Shown here: piece after piece, positions 1-11,498 of the stretch
Numbering within the stretch: the first letter of the stretch is position 1
Layout: the number at the start of each line of letters is the position of its first letter
NCBI GenBank assembly: GCA_021904315.1
Contig: CM038917.1
Span: 13,190,041 to 13,254,040, forward strand
Length of the DNA: 64,000 bases
Source of the DNA: Sphagnum magellanicum
Lineage: Eukaryota > Streptophyta > Sphagnopsida > Sphagnales > Sphagnaceae
Direction: 5' to 3'
The notes under the pieces: model-generated
Databases searched by the model: none
Told to the model about the DNA's origin: nothing
Seen by the model: only the letters and a program-made list of their open reading frames with translations
Program-made: the position numbers and the translations under genes

Positions 1-1340
1 TATTTTTTTGCTACTACTCCTGTGTTTCCAATTGGGCATCTTTGGAATTCTGCTGGGGTTTCTGAGGATTCTGCTTCTGCTAAGATGTAGAATTGCTCTC
101 CCATGTATTGCTTGAGTCTCCTCAACTTCATTGAAATGTTGATGCCATTTCTAGCAGCAACCATGTGGTTCTTTTCTAGTTTGAAGTGCTAAAAGTCAGT
201 GTTGTCCTTACGAGAGGTTACACCTTGACCACGCTGCCTGGATGCTTATTGAAGCATAATTCTCTGGGACTGTTGACACAGACACTCCTAAAAAAACTGC
301 CACCTGCTTTGTCTAGTATTACAATCAGCAGAGTTCCTGTTTGCCATTTGGTATCATTATGAAGAAATTGGTGCAGCAAAATGTGTAGTAGACTCCATGG
401 CATGGTGTCTTTCGTTCTCATAAGACGTACTTTCAAGAAAGTTCAGTAAATTTGTGCAGGTCATGGTCTAGGTGGTTGTTCATCGTGTGATACGAGGGAA
501 GCATTTCTCCTTTGCTACATGCTCAAGAAATGACAGCATTTGCCAACTTGCAAAGATTCAACTTCAGCTGTAGGTATGCCATAGATTTGTCACAAATGAG
601 AAAATGTTTACATCCCTCTACTAAGGAACTGGTCAAGTGCACTTATTGGGATAATTCTGGCTTTCTTCCATTGGCTTTGTATGTGTCTGAAAACCTCATA
701 GGGTTGCTGCACAGACTGGAGTATATGATGAGTCTGTTAAGGCAGATTTCAGGCATTTTGTTCTAAAGTTACTGACAGGCTGAGGTGTATGCAACCTTAG
801 CAATTCAGGCGAGTTTGAAAATCTACATTCAGATCACACAGGAATTATAAGCCACTTAGTCTACTACTACCATAGTACCTTGGTAGTTTTAGACACAAGT
901 CTGTTGAATCATTAATTAATATTGAAATTTTCATTTTGACAAATAGGATATTCTTGAAATTTCAACAATTCCCTTCACAAATTTTTGTTATTTGAATTTT
1001 TTTCCCCAAAAAATCAACATTTCTGAAAATAATATAATTAGTGTTGAAGCTGCCAAGGTACCTTGTAGGGTAAGTATGTGGAACATGAATCAAGGAAGAG
1101 CCATGAGGGTCATGCCTGTAGTAGCAAGACACCATTCTCACTTGTTCTTATGTCCAGCTTTCTGTTTTACACCGATTGCAACCCAGAAATGCCAGTAGTC
1201 TACTATTTAATGGTCATTTCTTGTTTACTTCTTCACTTGTCTTTCGATGAGTTAGTTTGGCTAAGAGCACCAAAGGTTTCACAGATACTGATTGAAGGAA
1301 ACAAATTGAAAGAATAAGGTGAAAAAAATTGGAGTAGCAT
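1..1340. other. Stretch without a recognisable gene
   Basis: Only short open frames occur on either strand (the longest about 110 codons), and none shows a domain, a splice-linked continuation or coding-like composition that I recognise. Base composition is moderately AT-rich. It could be intergenic DNA or the end of a gene lying to the left, but nothing in the sequence supports a gene call. Confidence 0.5.
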
Positions 1341-1342
1341 CA

Positions 1343-1392
1343 CAAAGAAAGAAAGAAAGAAAGAAAGCAAGCAAGCAAGCAAGCAAGCAAGG
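1343..1392. repeat. Compound microsatellite (AAAG)n(CAAG)n
   Basis: A run of about six AAAG units passes directly into about seven CAAG units. The change by one base within the unit suggests expansion of a mutated unit. It produces Ser/Leu/Phe/Cys-rich shadow ORFs on the minus strand that are not genes. Confidence 0.9.
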
Positions 1393-1568
1393 AGCCTCCA
1401 CTGAAAATCCATTGAGCTTTTAGGTAGACTTAGAGCACAGGCCAACAAGACTGCATGAACACCCTTTATTGTCATTAACAAGCATGAGATTCTCAGGTCC
1501 ATGTGATCTGGTTTGAATGAAGACAGGAGCTTGAAAGCCCATGGCCCTTGATTCAAAGCCATTGTAGC

Positions 1569-1654
1569 TTACTCTATGGGCTACATTTTGTGAGAAATAT
1601 CGTACCTGCAATTACTCTATGGGTTACGTTTTGTGAGAAATATCGTACCTGCAA
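1569..1654. repeat. Tandem duplication, 43-bp unit, two copies
   Basis: Two adjacent copies of a 43-bp unit beginning TTACTCTATGGG and ending TCGTACCTGCAA. They differ at only two positions, both transitions (GGCTACATT against GGTTACGTT). This is a local, fairly recent duplication with no coding sense. Confidence 0.85.
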
Positions 1655-2214
1655 CTGATAATTGGCACCTTCTTTGCTGAATATTTGTTTATTTTAGAAA
1701 ATGAAGTTCTGCAGATTCAAATTTAACTTTTCAGAATTTCAATAGTTGAGGAATAAGTATGCAAAAGTACACCATGTATTGTGTATGTGCAATAGTTACT
1801 CAACGGTTGGGGCAATAAACATAAAAGAAACTGGAATTTTTTATCCCATTTTCTCTCTTTTCTCTTCTTTCTGCTTTTGTTGTTGGGGACTTATCTGGTA
1901 GCTTGTGTGTTTTCAAATCTGTTTGTGCTACTCGTGGTGAGGACCATTTTTTTAATTTGTTGGTCTTGACTACCAAGGCAAGAATATTGTGTTTAAATTC
2001 ATTATAGAGTATAGTAGCTTAATGGATTTTGGCCACTAGGTAATAGGTCTATTTTTATATGAGGATTTTTGAGAGATGATATTTTGACTTGTGTTGAAAC
2101 TTGAGATTAGTTATAGAGTTATAATATCTTTAAAGGTTTTGATTTCTTATAACTATAACAAAAAGGTGTTCTTGTATGTCAAGTGATTTCATTAAATTTT
2201 CAATGAATTCAGTG

Positions 2215-2305
2215 GTTTTAGTAAACAGGGATTAGTGGGAAAGTAGTGCATTCACTAATTTAATGAATGGGGATTAATAAATTGCACTCACATTTTGTAA
2301 TAATG
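2215..2305 (-). repeat. Inverted copy of the CACTA-like element terminus
   Basis: Read on the minus strand from 2305, the sequence starts CATTATTACAAAATGTGAG and continues into a region resembling the left ends of the elements at 8292, 20024 and 21131, with a similar terminus at 26153. No partner terminus was found nearby, so this is an isolated end or a short deletion derivative. Confidence 0.35.
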
Positions 2306-2975
2306 ATTTTTAGAGGATTTTCTTAAAACATTGTATTTTTGCATGGTGAAATAGTTGAATTTCCATAATTCTTCATTTGCCTTAAGATACTTTTTAATGT
2401 AAATGGCAAGGCCACTGTGAGACAGACCCTTTGTTATCCTTCATACAATGTGTCATTGTCCGTGCTAATAGCATGCTGATTCTCTTTCAGGTACAAGAAT
2501 GAATGAAAAAGAAGTACCTTCCCAAAGGTACTCTGCCAGCATCACCGGAATCATCCCAATTTCATAAGATTTAACTCACATACATGACCTAAAAATACAC
2601 TAAAAGAACAAACCTTTACCAGCAGTAAAAATACCTCACCTCTTCTTAAGGCATGAATATGAACCAGGGAACTTGACATGCATCTATCACCTCATTTAGT
2701 GCAGCTGGGAAGTTGCGGTCCTAATAAGTGGCTAGGAGGGATGCTTGAATCTGAAGAGGCAATTTGTGATGGCCATGCAGTTTAGGCTTATTGTGGTGGG
2801 AAAAGTCATATTCTATTGGAGTGTTGGTGGAGAATGGTTACATTTAGGCATTCCATTTTTCTCACTTAAAATAAAGCATAGCAGGACCAAGTTGATGAGA
2901 ACCACAATCCGCCCAATGTACAAACTCTGCTATGACCCCGAAAATTTGCCAACACTGGATGAGGCAGCAGACCAA

Positions 2976-3093
2976 AGGTCTATTTGCCATCACCACCAAT
3001 TTTTTATTACCTCCATAGATTCAAACCATCCCTCAGGTCTATTTGCCATCACCACCAATTTTTTATTACCTCCATAGATTCAAACCATCCCTC
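2976..3093. repeat. Perfect tandem duplication, 59-bp unit
   Basis: Two back-to-back copies of a 59-bp unit starting AGGTCTATTTGCCATCACC (2976-3034 and 3035-3093). I see no difference between them, so the duplication is recent compared with the decayed DNA around it. A 110-codon plus-strand ORF (2745-3077) runs through it but has no recognisable domain, and the duplication changes its frame, so I do not treat it as a gene. Confidence 0.85.
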
Positions 3094-4440
3094 AGGTCCC
3101 ACAAACTTTGGATGATTGGACATGCTCCTATCAGCCCCAACGATTTGCAAGCCCATCAGTTTTGGTCTGAGTGAACCAGCAAACCAGTGCACCATGCCAG
3201 ATGGATGGTATGTACTAACTACCCAAACATATCTGCCTACCTAGTAGGCACCAAGTGCATTACCTACCTACTTATGCCTATGTAATCACTTACATCCTTA
3301 CCTACTTGTCTACGAACACTTTTATCCAATTTCATAGGTAGTTTCAAGTAGTGTGAGGTGGAAGTGAGAGGGTTTACATGATAGGTTACCAAGGTTTCTG
3401 GTGATTCATCCAGAACTGAGTCATAAGTCATAAGGGGTTTTCAATGGATGGTGTACTGTTGGGTACTGAGTCACATAATCCATCAGTTTCACCAAACAGT
3501 TGGCGATGGAAGTACCCATGCTTGGTAGATGAGTTAAAGGTTACCAGGATGGGTAAAAGCTAGATGAACTAATTGTGATTTTGTACTGACAATAAACAAG
3601 GTGGATTCATCATGAGTCACACATGGGCGCTGGGCTATTTGAGTGAATCTCAATGCAAGATGGGCATTGACACAATCCACACATGTACACACACAAATAT
3701 AGTGCTTTTCCCCTTTCTTTTCTTTTCTTTTTTGGTTTCAAATTTCTAATGTAACTGAAGTGGCAATCATCCATGAGAAAATTAAATTGAATCTGTTTAC
3801 AAACAAAAAAAAATGAAAGTAAAAAAATAAAAATTCAGCATCCTTAATGACAATCTTAAGAATAAAACTTCATGGTGACATGGATGTTCATGGTTGTAAC
3901 TTTTTCCGTGTGATGTAAATGCAAACCTCTCCCTACTCTAAAAATATATATAAAACTTCACTTCCTTCATTCAGATGATATGGATGGCACAAGTAAAATA
4001 CTACCTTCAATTCTCTGATTGTCACTTTAGTTACAAATGTGAAAGCACTTGAAGAAAATTTGGAGTGTAAGTGGAGGGCACCTTACATACAGGAAGTTCC
4101 CTCCTCAAAATTGAGAGTGACATTATGCCTACTCCTTCAGGGTGGGAGGGAAATTATGCCTACTTATAGGTGTAAGAATCATCCCACTATTGACAAGTAG
4201 ACATAAGAACCCCCCATTCATACGCCTTGTGATCTACGTAGGTTTGGTTCATAATAAAATTTGTTTCGTGCTTTATGATAGGTAAAGTGCATGGTTGGGG
4301 GACATTCCCAAAATGTGGAGCTGGACTCAGATTTTGCCTCATCCTAGGCTCCTTATTTAGAGAATATCCCCACCCTAGGGCTTTATCCTACACAAAAATT
4401 CCTCGAAAAAACATCGCATGTAACTGACAGAAGCTAGTTG
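3094..4440. other. Non-coding, AT-rich stretch with ACCTACCTACTTA-type repeats
   Basis: No ORF of note. At about 3225-3310 lies a cluster of TACCTACCTACTTA-like words that recurs near 19110-19250 and 43590-43700, pointing to a dispersed repeat family. An A-rich stretch follows near 3800. Confidence 0.45.
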
Positions 4441-5300
4441 CTGGAGACAATCAATATATTATGTTGGACGTAAAATGACAGTTCTTTCATGCGGCCCAGG
4501 ATCAGTTCAGGACAATCTTGTCACAAATCAAACCCATAATTTCCCAGTCCTCGTAAATGCGCCAGCAGCCAGATACTTTTCATGTGGCTAAGCAATGAGC
4601 ATATTCGGCAAGAAGAGCGCGGCGTCAGAGCCTGCGAGCACGTGCTACTGCTCTGTTGCTGATAATATGCAGGGTGGGCCGAGTTTAGTGCCTTAAGATT
4701 TCTTTCCTTAATTGGGGATGGGTTATTTAGGATATTATATGCGTTTGAGTATTCTCTACTACCATGTTTTTCGAACAGTGATTTTAGGAGGCTGTCGTCG
4801 CTCGGGATAACTCCGCAGATGATCGTCACCTAGAAGCACAGATGTGGATATTGCAGTATTGCTGTCCGCCCAGATAGCTTGCATTCACACGGCGAAGGAT
4901 CGATGGAAATGGGAGAAAGCTGGCTGGCAGCATCGGGGCACGGCACGGAATAATGCTCAAAGGATCACGGCATATGCCGGCATCAGGGACGGTACATTAC
5001 ATCGCGCTTCCTGCCATCATTTTCGTCCACCACTTCCTGCTGCCAAGTCCCGCTGTTTTTGGTGTTGTCAGTATTTGGTTTTGGTGTTTTTGCTGTTGCT
5101 GTTAGCAGTTTTTGGTGCCATGCGATAAACTGGCTAAGATGTATGAATCACGATACTTACATATGTTACAAACGCTGTTGGCTTCTTCTTCATCGCGATC
5201 ATCATCCTCATAATGGTTTCAACGGGATACATTATAATACAAATAGCAAATGCTATTGGCTTCATCATCATCAGATCATGTGACCCAGCACCCCCCAATG
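4440..5300 (+). other. Higher-GC island with an unrecognised 94-codon ORF
   Basis: This patch is clearly richer in G+C and CpG than its flanks. It holds a 94-codon plus-strand frame (4844-5128) that ends in a hydrophobic Leu/Val-rich segment near residues 75-90. The frame has no domain I recognise, no homologous neighbour and no clear splice partner. It may be a fragment of a gene or transposon, or an unmethylated island. Overlapping frames on both strands make a chance ORF quite possible. Confidence 0.2.
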
Positions 5301-5334
5301 CACCCTCTATTCTAATTTGGAAAACCCTTGTGTA

Positions 5335-5394
5335 GGGTAAAGAACCCCATAGAGCCTACGACCTTATATTGGTGAAGCTCTGGGGTTCTTTACC
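5335..5394. repeat. Strong hairpin (about 20-bp stem, about 19-nt loop)
   Basis: The left arm GGGTAAAGAACCCCATAGAGC (5335-5355) is complementary to the right arm at 5375-5394 apart from a single unpaired base. Weaker pairing extends outward. It could fold as a compact stem-loop if transcribed, or be a relic of a short inverted-repeat element. No expression evidence is available from sequence alone. Confidence 0.7.
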
Positions 5395-5409
5395 CCGTGT
5401 AAACAACCT

Positions 5410-8288
5410 TTGAAAAAAATCTCCTGTTCTTTTCTTTTTGTCTCCTTTTATTTTTTTCCACTTTCCAAATTTGTTTCTTTGCATGTGGATGTGAATTGCA
5501 TGTTGATCCTGGTCATCTTACTATCTTTTTGTCGCCAGATTTGGTGTCTACATGCTGATTTTGGAAGGTGGAAAACAATGAAAGTGCACATGAGAAGGGT
5601 TGGTTTGATTATAGAGCTCCAATTTGAGTTTGCTACTTCTAGTGATTTTGTTGTCAATTCTTTACCAACATATTTTCAAAATGTTCTTGCAATTGTTGAA
5701 GTTTTTATTGAAATTTCTACTTTTGCAATTAAAGACATTCCTATTGTTTTACCCAAGTGTGTTGATGTAATTACTATAGTGCTAATTGACAAGTTAATTG
5801 TTGATGTGCTGATTCTTGTTGATGATTTTGTCGTTATAACACAAATTGATTATTCAATTTTTGACATGTTTTTATTATTATTGATTATGTCATTGTATTT
5901 CTTGTTGATGAATCAATTATGTCTACATCATCGCTTAGTATAATTGATGTTGTGGCTTCTATTTGTGATGTAATTCCTATTTTGGATCCTATTATAAGTT
6001 TTATATTTTCAACTAATGCTTTTATAGTTTATTATGTGCTTTATAATCATGTTTTTTGTGTGTAGTGGTCCTTTTATTTGTCATGTGCCTTACATTCCCG
6101 TGATGGATTGTGCATCGATTATAAGGATAACAATCCTCATATATCTTTGAATCATATTGATTGCTCCGATTTTTTATGACCTCAATTTGAATGCCAATGA
6201 AAAATCTAGTGATGATGACAAATTTAATGATGGAGACAACCCCACTACAACAATTTTTTTCGAATCTTGCACTTTGCCCCATTTTGTTAATGATGCGCTC
6301 TTTGTTGTTGTCACCAAAAGCCTTGCTAGATGTTTTGCTTTGCATATTATTCTCCTTAACAAGAAGAAAGATCTTATTGATTTTTTAAAATTGTTGCCGA
6401 CATGCAAAGGAATGGAAAAACAGAATGAAAGGAGTGAAAGAATTCATTAAATGTTTTTAATTATTTTGACACATACACAAGCAAAGAAAATTCGAAATCT
6501 TTTTTTAGTTGTTATTGTGACATGTGAAGGAGTTAAGTGTTTAGTCACATTACAATACTATTATAAGAACTTTCAAAACTAGAAAAAAAGGATTGGGAAT
6601 CTTCCACTCACCCCTAAGTTCTAACTACTAACATTTTAAAAAACTATTAATGAAAATGAAATCGATAGCTTTCATGTGAAGGAATTACAATATTAATGTA
6701 ATATTCACATCGTGGATTGTTGTCCAATGAATACTTGTTAGCAAGTTGATTAATTCAACCAATTGATTATTGTTGGGCACGTGTTGCTTCCTGATTTTGT
6801 ATAATACTAGAATCATTGTAGGTTAATGCTTACTCAAACTTCAACAAACTACATAATCATGATTTTGTTTTGGTAGGTTCTATGTTGTGCATGTAATGGG
6901 GCATACGCAACCATCATTCACATTTAACTTGCAAATGAACCAATAAATTGCATTTATAAGACTTTTTTGTTATTTTATGGTGGGAATGTGTTTATTTATA
7001 CCATAGTACCTAGGTGGCTTCAACATAAATTAAATTATTTTCAACTTTGCTGAAATTTTGAAAAACAATTCAACCCTTTCTATCAAAATTTTCAAAAGCA
7101 CATTCAAGTTACCAACCAATTTTGAACAAGGGACCTACCTGACCAAATTAGTTACTTTACATCCATAGATGACCACTAATGCAATGAAATATCTTTAAAA
7201 TACTAACGAATTTTATTACATATATTACACATATGTTGAAAGTTTTAGAATTAAAAAGGTAGTTGTTAAACCAAAATTTTTGGATTAAATTAATTATTTG
7301 GCAAAGAACTGCCAAAACCACCCAAGTACTACAGTTTAAATAAAAAATTACACGTATAGAAGTGGGCTTACTCGCTTCATATCCCACCACAAAAAATTTA
7401 AATGTATGGTAAGGCTTCAAGGTGGGTGAATTCTTGGAATAAAGAGCCTAGGATGAAGCAATAGTTGAGTGATGCGCAACAATTTGGGAAATGATGTCCT
7501 TCATCTATATTAGCTTAGGACCTATCCATTATGAAGCATGAAGTGCATGTTATCATGAAACTAAACATACACACATGTACACATAGGTAGATGAGGAGGC
7601 AATATGATTGAAAGGCACCTTACCTTACAAGAAACCTCTTAGCATAGTAAGGTAATGTTCAAAAAACAAAACATTACTTTTTATAATGCATTGGCAAAAA
7701 AATTCCATTTTTTCTTTTGATATTAATTGGGTATCATGGGGAAAACAAGAAAAAGAAGCAAGACATTTTTCAAAATGACTCACTTTTACAAAAAGACAAA
7801 TTATGTTTTATAATGTGTGTTAAGGGAATAGTTATTGATGGTAGAAGTTAGTTAGTATATTTCTACTTACTTAGTTATTGTTTTAGGAATTACCAACTAG
7901 ATTACATAGTTTTTATCATCGTTTGAATTTGAATAGATCATAGGATTGTTTTTAGATGGTTATATCTTGGAAGAAGGAAGAAAATGAAAAAGAAGATATT
8001 CATTATAGAATATTGAATTTTGTGGGAGTATGAAACAAAATCATTTTGTTTTTTGGAAAAACTTCACCCCCATAGTCAAATTTGTTATTTTGATGTTTTT
8101 ATCATACTTTCATTATTGAATTTTAATTCTAAAACTAAATATGAGTGGATCTAAATGAATAGATTTATTTAATATTAGTTTTATGACATGTTTCAATCTA
8201 GATTTAGATCAAAATATAGGATTAAAATTTTTGTATTTACCAGTGTGTTCTTAAGTGAATGCAAAGCATAATGGTTCATTTTTTAAGT
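5410..8288. other. AT-rich decayed DNA without a supported gene
   Basis: A 177-codon plus frame (5410-5943) and several shorter frames exist, but they are low-complexity, dominated by Ile/Val/Leu/Phe from T-rich DNA. Frames follow one another with stops between (5410-5943, then 6157-6450), consistent with an old transposon coding region decayed beyond recognition. No catalytic motif is visible on either strand. Confidence 0.45.
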
Positions 8289-8291
8289 TAG

Positions 8292-10226
8292 CACTAATAC
8301 AAAAGTGGGGTGTAGTTCACTAACCTAAATCACTACGGGATTTTGAAAGTGAAATAGGTTCACAACATTTTGATGATTTTTGCTTAATTAAAATGATTTC
8401 ACTATAAGGTCACTATGTAAACGTCATGTTTCATTACTAATTCACTATTATAATTTACTATGGTAAATTGGTTTTTTTATGTTATTTTAAATACCCTATG
8501 TTATTTTAGGTTATACCTTATGTTATTTTAGGCCACCTTAGTTATTTTAACTTATACCTTAAGTTATTATAAGTTATTATACCCTCGACCATACCCTAAG
8601 TTATTATAGGTTATTATACCTTAAGGTATTTAAACTTATTTTAAGCTTTATATTTTAAATTATTTTAAATTAAATTATTTAACTAACCCTAGGTTATACT
8701 TTAGGTTATTTAAGGTCATTATATTTTATATTATTATACATTATTTTATTTAGAAGTATAATAATCTAAAATAACCTGAAATAAAATATAATAACCTAAA
8801 GTGAAATTACATATAATAAATTACATATAATAATTTAAGTGGAATAACTTAGTGTAGAATAATTTAAAATAATTGATAATAACATTGATAAAATAATTTA
8901 GACTACCCAAGAATAATTTGTGTACCTAAAATAACCAATAATAACCTATGACAAAATAACGAATAATAACATAAGATTAAATAATTTAAAATAGTAAAAA
9001 ACAACCAAAAATAACCTATTATAAAATAACCAATACTAATTCAAAATAGAATAACCAATAATAACATGTGATATAATAACCAAAATTAATTTATGATAAA
9101 TAACCAATAATAACTTATGGTAAATAACATTGAATGGCCAAAAATAATAACTTATGATAAAATAGCCAAAAATAACCTATGGTAAATAGTTTAAAATATC
9201 CAAGAATAGCCAATGCTAAAATAATAAAAAATAACTTAAAGTAAAATAATTTAAATAACCAATAATGGCCTATGATAGAATAACCAATAATAGTATATGA
9301 TAAAATAGCCAGCAATAATTTACGATAAAATATCCAAAAATAGCTTGATGTAAAAAAATCTAGAATAGCTAGTAATAGCCTACAATGTCATAACCAATAA
9401 TAGCTACGGTAAATAACTTAAAATATCCAATAATAGTTTATGATAGAATAACCAACAATAACCTATGGTAAATTAGCTAAAAATAGTCAAAATAACGTAT
9501 GATAAAATAGTGGAAAATAGGCAACAATAACCTACAATAAAATAATCAATAATAACTTAAAATAGCTAGAATAGCTAATGGTAAAATAATTTAGAATAAC
9601 CAACAATAGAATCTAATATAATAAGAACAAATGGTAATACAACTTATAATAACATATAATAACCTATAATAACCAACAATAAAATAGGCGTTAATAGCCT
9701 ATGGTAAAATAGTTTTAAATAATCAACAATGGTGTTTGATAAAATAACCTACAATAGTTTATGGTAGAATAACAAAAAATTACCAAAAATTGCCTAGAAT
9801 GGCCTATGGTAAAATAACCAAAATTTGCTAAGAATAACCAAGGGTTAAAAAGAATGTGCATCATAATATGTTATGACCAAAAAATATCATTTATTTAAAT
9901 AATGGTTCAATGGTTAAGGACTTGTTCCTTAAACATGGAAATAAAAAAAGGTTGGTGGGAAAGGTGTTTAGGTGGGCTAGGTACTTAACTTAGGTTAAGT
10001 AGTTTAATTTAAGTTGTGATTAACTACTAATGATTTTGTTATTGATGATTTAATTATTAGTGAATTTGATTAATTGTTGGTGATCAATTCAATTAACTAT
10101 TACTGAATTCCCTACTTGTAGCAATTGGTCCCCGTTTATTAAAGGGTTGTTCACTTTCACCATGGTAAATTTATCCAATTTCATTCAAAATCTATTGAAA
10201 CACAAAATGAACATATTGGTGTAGTG
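8292..10226. mobile_element. Non-autonomous CACTA-like DNA transposon with 3-bp target duplication
   Basis: The left end begins CACTAATACAAAAGTGGGG. The right end, read on the minus strand from 10226, begins CACTACACCAATATGTTC. Both thus start with CACTA and share several further positions. The trinucleotide TAG flanks the element directly on both sides (8289-8291 and 10227-10229), matching the 3-bp target duplication of the CACTA/EnSpm superfamily. No transposase frame is present; the interior is a ~230-bp conserved head, an ATAACC-rich minisatellite and a ~350-bp tail. Head and tail recur in the nested elements near 20-24.7 kb. CACTA assignment rests on termini and duplication only, with no transposase evidence. 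Confidence 0.55.
8740..9850. repeat. ATAACC-rich degenerate minisatellite inside the CACTA-like element
   Basis: About 1.1 kb of short degenerate units of the form AATAACCTATGGTAAAATA, with about 15-18 bp between successive AATAACC words. The array is heavily diverged, A+T above 75 percent by eye, and bounded by the conserved head and tail of the host element. The same kind of array fills the related elements at 20-23.5 kb. Confidence 0.75.
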
Positions 10227-10326
10227 TAGGTAAAAAAAAATTTAATGGGTCGGTATATATACATACCTACTTAATATGTAAGTAGGGTACAAGGCAAATA
10301 ATATATAACATTTTTATCTATTTGTT

Positions 10327-10640
10327 ATGCCCGTACATGGCCTCATATATGATGGCTAGTTACGGGCATGCCCATCCTGCCTTTTAGGGTTAATGTAAGT
10401 TTTTAGGGTTAATGTATGTACTTAGGTGATTGTACACTATTAGGTGCTTAGGGTTTCAGCTTATTGGCGGCTATATAAAAGGCCAAGCCCTTCTCTTCTC
10501 TTTTTAGTTTTTCTAATATTCCTTTGTCAATCAGAGTTTCCTCCATAGTCAGATTAGATGTTTAGATGCTCACGATGGCTATAACACGACCACCGTCTAC
10601 ATACACTACATGTTCTTTCCTTCTTTGCAATTCAATTCTA
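10327..10640 (+). promoter_or_regulatory. Possible 5' LTR or promoter region of the gypsy element
   Basis: Begins TGTTATGCCCGTACATGGCC, and an inverted partner of TGCCCGTA (TACGGGCA) follows within 40 bp. A good TATA box (TATATAAAAGG, 10472-10482) is followed by a pyrimidine-rich leader. TG start, TATA box and position upstream of gag suggest a 5' LTR. However, I found no matching copy at the 3' side (18.9-19.3 kb) and no convincing primer-binding site, so this stays an inference. Confidence 0.35.
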
Positions 10641-10979
10641 AAAAACTCCTTTCTACTGCTTAATGTTGAAAGTGGCAAATTTCTTTTCGCTTTGAATTAT
10701 TGAATTTCTTTTTGTTGTTAATGTTGTTGCTACTGGTGTTGCGACTGCTTGAGGGAGCTTGTGATGTTACACCTTCGCCAACCAATAGTGCCAAGATCAG
10801 AGGAGCTGGGAAGAGCGAGACCAAACAAGGAGTGACATATCCTAGAGCAAGTTTCAAAACTCTCTTTCTCTTTTTCTTTTTTTCGCTTTTTTTTTCTCTT
10901 TCTTTCATGCGCAAAGACACAGGAGGAGGCAATTGGAGACTCTTGAAACTACTAAGTAAATTTTTTTTAAAAAAATAAG

Positions 10980-11180
10980 TTTATGCAACGCCACCTACCA
11001 TTGTTACAAAACAACGCAGCGTCACCCACCATCGCTATAAAATAACGCAGTGCTGCCCACCATTAGCGCAATCGTTGCTGAGTAATGCCACGAACTTGTG
11101 GCGCATGCTACGCCGCGATGTCGTCAGCCATCACCATGGAGTTCACGGGCGCTTTGCAGCGCTGTGATTTCTCATGTCAC
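10980..11180. repeat. CpG-rich patch with short tandem repeat in the gypsy leader
   Basis: Three imperfect copies of a ~32-bp unit (AACGCAGCGTCACCCACCATC and variants) are followed by further CG-containing sequence up to about 11160. It stands out from the CpG-poor surroundings. It lies between the putative LTR and gag; no function can be assigned. Confidence 0.5.
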
Positions 11181-11498
11181 ATCACTAACTTCCATTTGTC
11201 CACAGACTTCTGTCCATCCACCGACATTTTTTTTAAAAATTTTTTTTAAATAAAAAAATAATTATTAATATTAATTAGTACGTACATCTACATACTCTCA
11301 TTTTAATACATACACTTATGTAATTTTATTAATACATAAATATATGATTATTTCTTCCTCTACTTTGTCATTTAACACTAGTGATCACAAAAACTAAAAT
11401 TTGCTTAAGGTATGTTCTCTTCAGCACTTCACATTTCAATTTCCATTACAATTGCATTTAATTGCATGGTTGTGTTAGAACTTTATAATTAGTGCTTT

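Noticed and set aside
4521..4829. 102-codon minus-strand ORF in the GC island
   Set aside because: No recognisable domain; overlaps other frames of similar length, as expected by chance in a higher-GC patch.
5410..5943. 177-codon plus-strand ORF with many hydrophobic residues
   Set aside because: Low-complexity Ile/Val/Leu/Phe composition from T-rich DNA, with no motif, no splice partner and no codon structure resembling the two real genes.
10380..10430. TTTAGGGTTA words that resemble plant telomere repeats
   Set aside because: Only two imperfect copies within a promoter-like block; this is not an array.
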